Both the position numbers and the translations under genes were made by a program. This document shows positions 1-5,679 of a stretch of DNA of 7,108 nt, piece by piece; position 1 is the first letter of the stretch, and every line of letters starts with the position of its first letter. The notes below the pieces were generated by a model. It was given only the letters and a program-made list of their open reading frames with translations. It ran no database searches and was not told the DNA's origin. The stretch comes from Firmicutes bacterium UBA5420. Lineage in GTDB: Bacteria > Bacillota > Limnochordia > Darwinibacteriales > Darwinibacteriaceae. The stretch spans positions 1 through 7,108 of the forward strand of contig DHNI01000109.1 of assembly GCA_002409455.1 (NCBI GenBank), written 5' to 3'.

Positions 1-304
1 AGATATTAAAGTGATGCTTTGCATTCACTTTGGTGCGGGATCTGGACGAAGAACCTGCATGCTATGATTTACAGCAGTTTATGATCGATCAGCGTTTTCA
101 GAATAAAGGTTATGGCACAGAAGCGCTCCAGCTTATTATTGCCGCATTGTGTGACGAAAAAAGATACGATTGCATTGAAGTGTGTGTAAACGAAAAAGAT
201 GGTTCCGCAATTCACGTTCTTCAGAAAACGGGCTTTGTTGACACCGGATACATTGACGATGGTGCGCCAGATTGTCTGAACTAATGTATTTTTTTAGCAA
301 ATGA
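1..304 (+). pseudogene. GNAT N-acetyltransferase, 5' end outside window, apparently frameshifted
   Basis: This is the C-terminal two thirds of a GCN5-related acetyltransferase, resembling the SpeG/BltD diamine acetyltransferase group; such enzymes move acetyl from acetyl-CoA to an amine. The open part (TTG at 30 to TAA at 282-284) contains the acetyl-CoA-binding motif A as QNKGYG and the late GNAT segment with GFVDTGYID. Two lesions are inferred. Upstream, the frame containing CFAFTLVRDLD meets TGA at 12-14, while the frame beginning at base 2 reads DIKV; losing two bases near 13-14 would join them into a plausible DIKVGCFAFT strand. Downstream, after DCLN, the TAA at 282-284 is bypassed if one base is restored, giving MYFFSK and a TGA at 302-304, a normal ending for the family. 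True decay and sequencing error both fit. The substrate is unknown. Confidence 0.7.
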
Positions 305-430
305 TATTGTGTGATTTCAATTTCCGGTAGGTTATGAGCATGAGCGTTGTTCATTCAAAGTTTAGATCAATGTGGAGGATTCAAGGGACAACCGTCCATG
401 GTGGCCTCTGAGAAAGAAGTGTAGCACTAT
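305..430. other. Non-coding tail of the first cassette
   Basis: This is 126 bp between the broken GNAT and attC-A. I see no convincing reading frame; the GGAGG at 374-378 is followed only by an eight-codon frame starting near 399. No strong hairpin or terminator is apparent. Confidence 0.4.
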
Positions 431-555
431 ATATAACACCGTATTTACGCCAAACGGTTCCAATGGTAAATCAATTTTTCGCATGTGTACATGACGCTCG
501 AAAAGATGTTAATCTTGGTTCATTTAGGGACGGCGAAAATACTGGAACGTTATCT
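431..555 (+). other. attC-A, integron recombination site
   Basis: The left half has an R''-like core ATATAAC (431-437), a 3-nt spacer, and an L'' arm GTATTTACGCC (441-451). The right half has L' GGCGAAAATAC (532-542), a 6-nt spacer TGGAAC, and the core GTTATCT (549-555). L'' reverse-complemented is GGCGTAAATAC, so 10 of 11 arm bases pair with L'. Unequal spacers between the R and L boxes are normal for attC (the unpaired central spacer of the folded bottom strand). By analogy, the crossover is after the G of the GTT. The left end is nearly identical to that of attC-C. Confidence 0.75.
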
Positions 556-590
556 GCAATAATGGCATGGGGTTTTTCCAACCGAAGTAC

Positions 591-620
591 TTAACGTTTT
601 GAAGGCAGTTAGGTTATAAT
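591..620 (+). promoter_or_regulatory. Putative promoter of the toxin-antitoxin cassette
   Basis: A TATAAT consensus -10 box at 615-620 lies 18 bp downstream of TTAACG (591-596), which matches 4 of 6 bases of the sigma-70/sigma-A -35 box. It sits inside the cassette, 34 bp before the antitoxin ATG, so the module would be transcribed independently of any array promoter, as is typical of toxin-antitoxin cassettes. Confidence 0.5.
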
Positions 621-653
621 AGAAGCATAAAACGGTAGAGGGGTGTGCTTTAA

Positions 654-827
654 ATGACACTTGTTGAGAGGTTATTGCGGGATTTCAACGAGCTTCCTGA
701 AGATAAGCAACGCCAAGTAGTAGACTTCGTTGAATTTTTGAGAACTCGGGCGGACAAGGGGTTAGAGAGTATCATGGATACCATTATCGCAGAAAACTAT
801 AATGCCCTAAAAGAGCTGGGGAAGTAA
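654..827 (+). CDS. Antitoxin, DUF2281-like, partner of Doc toxin
   Basis: This is a 57-residue acidic, mostly helical protein. Its N-terminal half carries LPEDKQRQVVDFVEFL (about residues 14-29), the signature of DUF2281-type antitoxins usually found before toxin genes. The C-terminal half (about residues 34-57) is helical and acidic and probably wraps the toxin. The start ATG is preceded by GAGGGG (638-643) at 10 nt spacing. The stop codon TAA overlaps the next gene's ATG by one base (TAATG at 825-829), indicating translational coupling and fixed stoichiometry with the toxin. The likely role is neutralising the Doc-type protein and, by analogy with type II systems, repressing the shared promoter just upstream. 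No separate DNA-binding domain is obvious in this short protein, so autoregulation is uncertain. Confidence 0.75.
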   Translation: MTLVERLLRDFNELPEDKQRQVVDFVEFLRTRADKGLESIMDTIIAENYNALKELGK

Positions 828-1204
828 TGAAAACCGTAGGCTTGGCTGAGGTTTTGCTATACCAGCAGAAAATTGTCGAAAGAACCGGAGGAACTGAGGG
901 AATTAGGGATATCGGATTGATTGAAGGTGCTCTCAACAGTGCATTTGCAACGTTCGACGGTGAGGAGCTATACCCCTCGGTCGAAGAGAAAATCTCAATT
1001 ATAACCTATACCCTTATTAGTAATCATGGTTTCGTTGATGGCAATAAACGGGTGGGTGTGGCTGTGATGTTGTTACTTCTTCAAATCAATAACATTCGTT
1101 TGATTTACGAACAAGACAAGTTGGTGGAGCTTGGGCTCGAAATAGCATCTGGCCAGCTAAAAATGAATCACATACAGAAGTGGATCGAGAAGCATCGCAC
1201 CTAA
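827..1204 (+). CDS. doc: Doc (death-on-curing) family toxin, Fic fold
   Basis: This 125-residue protein has the usual Doc length. The Fic/Doc catalytic motif is present as HGFVDGNKR (residues 67-75), with the essential His and the GNKR anion hole. The preceding FDGEELYPSVEEK and the ending LASG-type helix plus IQKWIEKH are also typical of the death-on-curing subfamily. Phage P1 Doc phosphorylates EF-Tu and stops translation; canonical Fic proteins AMPylate. This motif is closer to the chromosomal, GNKR-containing Doc relatives, so the exact modification cannot be read from sequence. It is translated from an ATG overlapping the antitoxin stop and has no promoter of its own. In an integron array such modules are thought to penalise cassette loss. 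It appears intact. Confidence 0.88.
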   Translation: MKTVGLAEVLLYQQKIVERTGGTEGIRDIGLIEGALNSAFATFDGEELYPSVEEKISIITYTLISNHGFVDGNKRVGVAVMLLLLQINNIRLIYEQDKLVELGLEIASGQLKMNHIQKWIEKHRT

Positions 1205-1239
1205 TTAATCTTAGTGCTGTTTATGCATGCCATTAAAGC

Positions 1240-1394
1240 AGATAACAACGGCATTTTCGGCTCAACTCCCTGCGGTCGCTCGTTAAAGTTTAGTTTCAAA
1301 AAGTTCAGATGGTAATGAGCAAAAAGCTACTGACTAAGTTGCAGTACGGGTCTGGTAGGTGTTATCGGGCTTCGCAAATGCTAGAACGTTATAG
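1240..1394 (+). other. attC-B, integron recombination site
   Basis: The left core is AGATAAC (1240-1246), followed by the L'' arm GCATTTTCG (1251-1259). The right half has L' CGCAAATGC (1373-1381), spacer TAGAAC, and core GTTATAG (1388-1394). The arms pair at 8 of 9 positions. A further GTTATC at 1360-1365 is the exact inverse of GATAAC at 1241-1246, but has no matching L arm. The site begins 36 bp after the toxin stop codon. The region between the halves holds no gene. Confidence 0.72.
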
Positions 1395-1448
1395 GAAAGT
1401 CAATCAAGGTGTACTTGTTTATGATTGAAATTAAAAGGTTGTGATTGT

Positions 1449-2084
1449 TTGGACATTCCGGATTTAAATATATTTATGATGTGTAAGTCTATGAATAAAT
1501 CCGCAATCCGCGAAATGCCAGAAGGATTTCATATTAGAAACTGTAGAAAATCGGAATTGGAAATCTGGAAGGCAATACATTTTGATGATTTTGAAACATC
1601 CAAAAAGTATCACGAGTTTATGACAAACTATTATAACGAAGTATACGCAGGCAAGGGCAACCTATTTTTTGAAAAATGCTTATTTGCGTGTGATAAAGCT
1701 GGAAAACCAATTGGTACTTGCTTTATTTGGAAGGCCTATAACAGAATCAACACTTTACATTGGTTTAAAGTAGTTAAACAGCATGAAGGTAGGGGAATTG
1801 GGAGAGCACTACTTTCTAGAGTAATGACTCAGGTTAAGGAAGTTGAATATCCAATATATCTTCATACGCAGCCCTCTAGTTTCCGGGCGATTAAATTGTA
1901 TTCTGATTTCGGTTTCACTCTATTGTCTGACCCGGTAATAGGGTATAGGAAAAACGACTTGGAAGAATCATTGCCTATATTGGAAAAATACATGCCAAAG
2001 GAGGGGTATGACAACCTCCAAATAAACAATGCACCAGAAGTTTTTTTGGAAGTAGTAAGGACATCGGAAATAAATCAATTTTAA
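1449..2084 (+). CDS. GNAT family N-acetyltransferase
   Basis: This is an intact acetyl-CoA-dependent acetyltransferase of about 211 residues. Motif A is visible as QHEGRGIGRALL (Q111 to about 122 from the chosen start), matching the Q/RxxGxG/A pyrophosphate-binding loop. Before it comes the strand pair PIGTCFIWKAY, and after it SSFRAIKLYSDFGF, the GNAT motif B region that ends the fold. The frame is open back to TTG at 1425, but TTG at 1449 gives the natural-looking start LDIPDLNIF, 10 nt after AAAAGG (1433-1438); a start at one of the ATG codons from 1476 onward is also possible. The region after motif B (DPVIGYRKNDLEESLPILEKYMP) suggests a family with a C-terminal extension. The substrate is unknown. 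It is the only gene of its cassette. Confidence 0.85.
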   Translation: MDIPDLNIFMMCKSMNKSAIREMPEGFHIRNCRKSELEIWKAIHFDDFETSKKYHEFMTNYYNEVYAGKGNLFFEKCLFACDKAGKPIGTCFIWKAYNRINTLHWFKVVKQHEGRGIGRALLSRVMTQVKEVEYPIYLHTQPSSFRAIKLYSDFGFTLLSDPVIGYRKNDLEESLPILEKYMPKEGYDNLQINNAPEVFLEVVRTSEINQF

Positions 2085-2148
2085 ATGTAGCGATTAAAAA
2101 ACCAAATAATGGGGATATGAAAGTAGTTTCAATGAATCTGCTGACACC
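2085..2148. other. Short spacer before attC-C
   Basis: These 64 bp begin the 375-bp gene-free stretch that ends at 2459. Nothing coding is seen here; the rest of the stretch is taken up almost entirely by attC-C. Confidence 0.4.
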
Positions 2149-2427
2149 CTATAACACCGCATTTACGCTACGGATCTCTTCGAGATCCTTGGTTGCCCAG
2201 GAGTAGGTAGAAGCGAATTCTATGACGCTAACTCATCTGGAAGAGAAGCATAGTCAGGCGACAACCTTGCACCACCTGACCGCGTCGCGGTCGTTTCCTT
2301 GGATCACTTAAGGTGGTGAGGGTTCGTGGTAAGCTCTAGTCATGTATTACCTGACTACGCAGTCGTTAGCGGGCAAGCCCACTTTCGGCTTAGACCGTCG
2401 GACATCGGAAACACTAGGACGTTAAGT
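2149..2427 (+). other. attC-C, unusually long integron recombination site
   Basis: The left half is CTATAAC (2149-2155) plus L'' GCATTTACG (2159-2167), nearly the same as attC-A. The right half is CGGAAACAC (2406-2414), spacer TAGGAC, and core GTTAAGT (2421-2427), which fits the GTTRRRY consensus perfectly. The outer arms pair at only 6 of 9 positions, weaker than the other sites. The 240-bp interior is packed with inverted repeats, including GGATCTC-TTC-GAGATCC near 2171-2187 and the large palindrome described separately. At about 279 bp it is at or beyond the upper size normally given for attC sites. A hybrid of two sites is possible. Confidence 0.6.
2226..2371 (+). repeat. Nested long imperfect palindrome inside attC-C
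   Basis: Successive arms pair in order: CGCTAAC (2226-2232) with GTTAGCG (2365-2371); TAGTCAGG (2251-2258) with CCTGACTA (2350-2357); CACCACCT (2270-2277) with AGGTGGTG (2311-2318); and at the tip GACCGCG (2278-2284) with CGCGGTC (2286-2292), leaving a one-base loop. All these arms are perfect. A single strand could fold into a long cruciform arm with internal bulges, consistent with the variable terminal structure of large attC sites. Confidence 0.8.
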
Positions 2428-2459
2428 GAAACACAATAGGGTTTTTATGATAATAAGGG

Positions 2460-3509
2460 GTGGGACTGATACCTTTAACTCATGGATTTGCTACCTTGAA
2501 TGGAACAAAACGTTATTTTGCTAGAAAGAAGGTATGCGATCAAAAGTTACGAACTACTGATGGTTTCTATTGTTTACCAATAGCAGTTGGCACGCATCTT
2601 GGAGAATTTTCTGACGAGGATTCAGAATTATATATTGAAGCCTTAACTAGGGCAGTTGATTTGGGAATTAACTTCATTGATACTGCTATAAATTACAGGG
2701 GAATGAGATCGGAGAAGGATGTGGGGCAAGCATTAAGATTGCTCATAGAATCGGGTCTTGTTAACCGCGATCAACTAATTATTTCCACGAAGGCCGGTCA
2801 GATTTTCGGAGATATTCATCTTGATTTGCGTCCATTGGATTACCTAGAACAGGTCTTAATCAAGAGGGGTATTCTTAATAGAGCAGATGTAAATATAGTG
2901 GGGAACCATAGGCATACCTTGGAGCCTTCATTTTATAAGCACAGTTTTGAGATTAGTAGAAAAAATCTAGGACTTGGAACAATTGATATCCATTATATCC
3001 ATAACCCCGAAATCTCTATGAATGTTCTGGGAAGACAGGAGTTCTATAAACGCTTAGGAAAGCTGATAGAGTTTTACGAGAGCAAAGCTGAACAAGGCTT
3101 TCTACGATATTATGGTATAGCAACTTGGTGGGGATTAGTATCTGACGAAGGTTCCCCATGGCATATTTCTCTTGCCGATATTTCGAAGGTCGTAAAAAGT
3201 GTTGCTGGTAACGACAATCACTTTAGATTTGTCCAGATGCCACTAAGTAAGAGTAATAATACCGCTAGAGAAAAGGTTACCCAGACAATTATGGGAAAAA
3301 AGTACTCAGCAATACAGGCTGCTACTGAATTAGAGTTGTATGTGACTATTAGTTCGCCTCTTGATCAGGGCCATGCATTGTCTTGTGACTTGGGATCGGT
3401 CGTAGAATTGCTAGATTATGTGATAAATACCGATGGAGTACTTGCCGCTATGGTTGGTTCTAAGAAAAAAGAACATGTAGAGGAAAATTTCAGAGCCATA
3501 ATTAGGTGA
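2460..3509 (+). CDS. Aldo/keto reductase
   Basis: This is a NAD(P)H-dependent (beta/alpha)8 oxidoreductase of 349 residues that should interconvert carbonyls and alcohols. The catalytic tetrad is visible: D74 and Y79 in FIDTAINYRGMRSE, K111 in IISTKAG, and H181 in IHYIHNPE. The C-terminal segment GVLAAMVGSKKKEHVEENF is the usual cofactor-binding end of the family. The N-terminus HGFATLNGTKRYF followed by GTHLG is typical of a subfamily of about 340-350 residues. The substrate cannot be inferred. The start is uncertain: TAA at 2454-2456 closes the frame, GTG at 2460 is the first regular start but has no spaced ribosome site, and the purine run 2457-2465 sits ideally for CTG 2466 or ATA 2469. 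It is the only gene of its cassette. Confidence 0.85.
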   Translation: MGLIPLTHGFATLNGTKRYFARKKVCDQKLRTTDGFYCLPIAVGTHLGEFSDEDSELYIEALTRAVDLGINFIDTAINYRGMRSEKDVGQALRLLIESGLVNRDQLIISTKAGQIFGDIHLDLRPLDYLEQVLIKRGILNRADVNIVGNHRHTLEPSFYKHSFEISRKNLGLGTIDIHYIHNPEISMNVLGRQEFYKRLGKLIEFYESKAEQGFLRYYGIATWWGLVSDEGSPWHISLADISKVVKSVAGNDNHFRFVQMPLSKSNNTAREKVTQTIMGKKYSAIQAATELELYVTISSPLDQGHALSCDLGSVVELLDYVINTDGVLAAMVGSKKKEHVEENFRAIIR

Positions 3510-3517
3510 AATACAGA

Positions 3518-3613
3518 GCGCAAAAGGGAGACCTAAGTAAAGTAGTCTGGGCAAAGAGTAGATCTTGATCTATTTTGAAGGGTTGGACTTCAGACGCGTT
3601 AGGAACGTTATAC
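3518..3613 (+). other. attC-D, degenerate left half
   Basis: The right half, GCGTTAGGAAC followed by the core GTTATAC (3607-3613), matches the other boundaries closely. The interior pairs in order: CCTAA (3532-3536) with TTAGG (3599-3603), GTCTG (3545-3549) with CAGAC (3591-3595), and TAGATC (3559-3564) with GATCTA (3567-3572). The expected left core RYYYAAC is represented only by GCGCAAA (3518-3524), so the outer pairing is poor. It begins 8 bp after the reductase stop codon, and separates the reductase and NUDIX genes into two cassettes. Confidence 0.55.
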
Positions 3614-3670
3614 GAAAAAATCTGTATTTGGTGAACAATCCCCGTATTTCTTTTGCTAATAGATTGAGGT

Positions 3671-3678
3671 GGGAGGAG
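3671..3678 (+). promoter_or_regulatory. Ribosome binding site of the NUDIX gene
   Basis: GGGAGGAG lies 6 nt before GTG 3685. It decides the start: the open frame runs further up to TTG 3565, but that region is the attC-D palindrome. Confidence 0.75.
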
Positions 3679-3684
3679 AACCCA

Positions 3685-4134
3685 GTGACACTGCATTACA
3701 CAACCTCCGTTTATATTAAGTATAACGAAAAAATACTATTACATAAGCATTCTAAGCTGGGCACTATTATTCCAGTTGGCGGGCAAATACGTGCACATGA
3801 AGTGCCGGCGGAAGCGGCCCGAAGGGAAATCAAGGAAGAAACGGGCCTTGACATCATGATAATAGGCAGCCATGAACTGCTAAAGTTTGCTGATAGTGTT
3901 GAGTTAGCTCAACCTGTCCATATTATGCTTGAGGAAGCTAGCATTGGTCACCAATGTGTTTGCTTTGTTTTTTTCGCTGTCGCGGACACCCGCATGTTAA
4001 CCCCTCGAGATGGGGAGTCGAACGAGTTAATGTGGCTAACAGAAGATGAAATAATTACACACGAATCTATCTCAGAATATGTGAGATGTATGGCTCTGAA
4101 ATTACTGCATTCTGAAACACAGCATGCTGGGTAG
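3685..4134 (+). CDS. NUDIX hydrolase
   Basis: This 149-residue NUDIX hydrolase should cleave a nucleoside diphosphate linked to another moiety, such as damaged or excess nucleotides or nucleotide sugars, with divalent metal. The complete Nudix box GX5EX7REUXEEXGU is present at residues 33-55, with GG at 32-33 and REIKEETGL at 47-55; the metal-binding glutamates are intact. The N-terminus TLHYTTSVYI and the segment LLHKHSKLGTIIPVGG are typical of short single-domain NUDIX proteins that start just here, supporting the GTG start at 3685 and its strong ribosome site. The substrate is not predictable. The C-terminal half (ELMWLTEDEI) is the normal closing element. It forms its own cassette between attC-D and attC-E. 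Confidence 0.9.
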   Translation: MTLHYTTSVYIKYNEKILLHKHSKLGTIIPVGGQIRAHEVPAEAARREIKEETGLDIMIIGSHELLKFADSVELAQPVHIMLEEASIGHQCVCFVFFAVADTRMLTPRDGESNELMWLTEDEIITHESISEYVRCMALKLLHSETQHAG

Positions 4135-4163
4135 ATGAACTATCAAGAAATGGAGATTCCATC

Positions 4164-4243
4164 GCATAACAACGTGTTCCCGACATCTACCTGCGGAAAG
4201 TCGGGATATACCCGATGACGCTGGGAATACCGGAACGGTATGC
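4164..4243 (+). other. attC-E, short integron site with altered right core
   Basis: The left half is GCATAAC (4164-4170) plus L'' CGTGTTCCC (4173-4181). The right half is L' GGGAATACC (4223-4231), spacer GGAAC, and GGTATGC (4237-4243). The right core is the exact inverse of the left core except that the first T of GTT is G. The inner arm CCCGAC (4180-4185) pairs with GTCGGG (4200-4205). At 80 bp this is the smallest site here. Because the crossover uses the invariant GTT, the T-to-G change may inactivate the site. Confidence 0.7.
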
Positions 4244-4298
4244 GAAAGACACATATAGGATGGTGAGTTCTAGGTCTCCATGCCCAGTGAATGTGGTG

Positions 4299-4305
4299 AG
4301 GAGGG
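4299..4305 (+). promoter_or_regulatory. Ribosome binding site of the broken GNAT gene
   Basis: AGGAGGG is 5 nt before ATG 4311. It fixes the start there; the upstream open frame from 4215 begins within attC-E. Confidence 0.75.
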
Positions 4306-4310
4306 TCACT

Positions 4311-4811
4311 ATGAGTTCAAACTTTGAAAATACTCTGTTTGTCGTTCGCAAAGCGGAATCGAATGATATTTCGGATCTGGTACGAATGCGTTTGGCTCTA
4401 CAGCAACACATGGAAAAGGTAAATGGCAGGATTCTAAAGCATAGCGAAGCATGGGAACTGGGACTAAATGCTTTTTATAGTCGGCAGATTGACAATCGAC
4501 ATTCTATCGTATTAGTGGCTTCAGATAATCGCACAGAACAAATTATAGGGATGGCACTAGGGACGTTAATTGACGATCCTGATATGAAGATTAGGCGGTA
4601 TGTGAAGATAAATGATGTGTGGGTGAACTAAGGCTTCCGAAGAAAGGGCCTTTGCGCATTAATGATAAGGGCGTTGATGGAACACTATGGGGAACTAGAA
4701 ATCAAAACGTTTACTTTAAACTATGTGACGCACAATTTAGAAGCCGAGGTAACATGGACGGCTTTGGGATTTAGGCCTGTAATGAAGAATTGCATCCTTA
4801 CAGTTGACTGA
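4311..4811 (+). pseudogene. GNAT acetyltransferase interrupted by one in-frame TAA
   Basis: From ATG 4311 the frame encodes a GNAT-like N-terminal half ending VKINDVWVN, then TAA at 4629-4631 (codon 107). The same frame continues without another stop to TGA 4809-4811, reading GFRRKGLCALMIRALMEHYGE, i.e. motif A with its RRKGLC acetyl-CoA loop, then NYVTHNLEAEVTWTALGFRPVM, i.e. motif B. A glutamate here (GAA to TAA, one change) would give VNEGFRRKG, a normal sequence for the family, so this is a clean nonsense mutation in an otherwise intact gene of about 166 codons. The truncated product would lack the whole acetyl-CoA site. The rest being undamaged implies recent loss, a sequencing error, or readthrough. 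Its substrate is unknown, but the family resembles aminoglycoside and small-amine acetyltransferases only in the general fold. Confidence 0.85.
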
Positions 4812-4879
4812 ATGCCGCAGATTTGAAACAGTGCTGGGTATCTTAGGAGAAGGTAACAATGTGAGATATTTTTGGATGG

Positions 4880-4909
4880 TTGAAGCTTTGCATAACTGAT
4901 AATTAGTAT
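4880..4909 (+). promoter_or_regulatory. Possible promoter before the flavodoxin-fold gene
   Basis: TTGAAG (4880-4885) and TAGTAT (4904-4909) are 18 bp apart and lie just before the G-rich ribosome site of the gene at 4928. Both boxes are imperfect, so this is a weak call. Confidence 0.25.
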
Positions 4910-4927
4910 TTTGGGGGAATTGGGGTA

Positions 4928-5497
4928 ATGCGTGTATGTTTATTATCTTTCAGCGGAAGGGTGGAACCCGGAAATTGTTATAAGGTGTTGCAGTATATTA
5001 GCGAGGTGCTGGAAAACAAAGCGGTGGAAAGCACCTTGTTGGCGGTAACCGACTACAAGATCAACGGATGCCATAACTGTACTTACGAGTGTTTCAGCAT
5101 CGATTCAACCCACTGCCCTAAACATGATGACGTGGCTTTTTTGTATGAGACCGTTGCCCTTCATGACTTGGCTATCATCGCATTACCAGTTTATAGCGGC
5201 GCCCCTTGTTCACTTTATTTTGCCTTTAATGAGCGTTCCCAGTCCGTATTTGATAATTCGGTATTGTTCGACCGGTATTCCAAGATTACGAAGAATTACA
5301 TAGTTATTGGTAATGAAGATGCGGGTGGTAGTAATGCATTAAACATGGTATTAGCGACAGAGGAAAAACTCGGTGAGGCTTTATTATTACAAAGCCACCT
5401 CTATGGCCAAAATTCCATACTGGGCGGGTTGGCTGAGGTTCCGAGAGTAAGGACTGATCTCGAAAACTTTGTGGAGAGGATCTTGGCAAAGAAGTAA
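4928..5497 (+). CDS. Flavodoxin-fold NAD(P)H-dependent FMN reductase-like protein
   Basis: This 189-residue protein has the flavodoxin/NADPH-dependent FMN reductase fold. The first strand and phosphate loop are MRVCLLSFSGRVEPGNC (residues 1-17); the ADP/FMN-contacting segment is IIALPVYSGAP, followed by a helix. A cysteine cluster C48-x2-C51-x3-C55-x7-C63 follows the third strand and precedes DD (67-68). This Cx2C-type insert is found in one group of the NAD(P)H-dependent oxidoreductases related to iron-sulfur flavoproteins, where it can hold an Fe-S cluster; whether it does here is inference. The start ATG follows a G-rich stretch (GGGGGAATTGGGG). It likely passes electrons from a reduced nicotinamide to flavin or small acceptors. 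It is separated by 116 bp without a recognisable attC from the broken GNAT gene. Confidence 0.75.
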   Translation: MRVCLLSFSGRVEPGNCYKVLQYISEVLENKAVESTLLAVTDYKINGCHNCTYECFSIDSTHCPKHDDVAFLYETVALHDLAIIALPVYSGAPCSLYFAFNERSQSVFDNSVLFDRYSKITKNYIVIGNEDAGGSNALNMVLATEEKLGEALLLQSHLYGQNSILGGLAEVPRVRTDLENFVERILAKK

Positions 5498-5526
5498 GTT
5501 TAACTGGTATGTCCCATCCGAACACC

Positions 5527-5647
5527 ATATAACGAAGTGTTTAGGCTCGTGCCCACGGCACTTGCCAAGCTTGACTGGGCGCATCTAGCGTCCAGGCTTG
5601 CCATTATGGCGTAAGCGGTGAGGGATGAAAAACACTTAACGTTGTGC
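5527..5647 (+). other. attC-F, integron recombination site
   Basis: The left half is ATATAAC (5527-5533), one base, then L'' AAGTGTTT (5535-5542). The right half is L' AAACACTT (5630-5637), AAC, and core GTTGTGC (5641-5647). The L arms pair perfectly over 8 bp. Inner arms include GTGCC-CAC-GGCAC near 5549-5561 and GGGCGC/GCGTCC near 5577-5593. The site begins 29 bp after the reductase stop. Confidence 0.75.
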
Positions 5648-5679
5648 GCCACTACCACAGGGGAACGGGGGGAAACGTC

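Noticed and set aside
136..354. Minus-strand ORFs antisense to the genes (here, and at 3502-3696, 4187-4411, 5304-5584, 5931-6113)
   Set aside because: They oppose convincing plus-strand genes or attC sites, lack ribosome sites or family features, and look like frame shadows.
2278..2300. Intrinsic terminator: GACCGCG hairpin followed by GTTTCCTT
   Set aside because: The stem is strong but the T-tract is interrupted, and the hairpin is better explained as the tip of the attC-C palindrome.
2447..2524. Short ORF starting ATG 2447 in another frame before the reductase
   Set aside because: It is about 25 codons, overlaps the conserved N-terminus of the reductase, and shows no recognisable motif.
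3565..3684. N-terminal extension of the NUDIX reading frame from TTG 3565
   Set aside because: It overlaps the attC-D palindrome and has no ribosome site, whereas GTG 3685 has GGGAGGAG 6 nt upstream and begins at the family's usual N-terminus.
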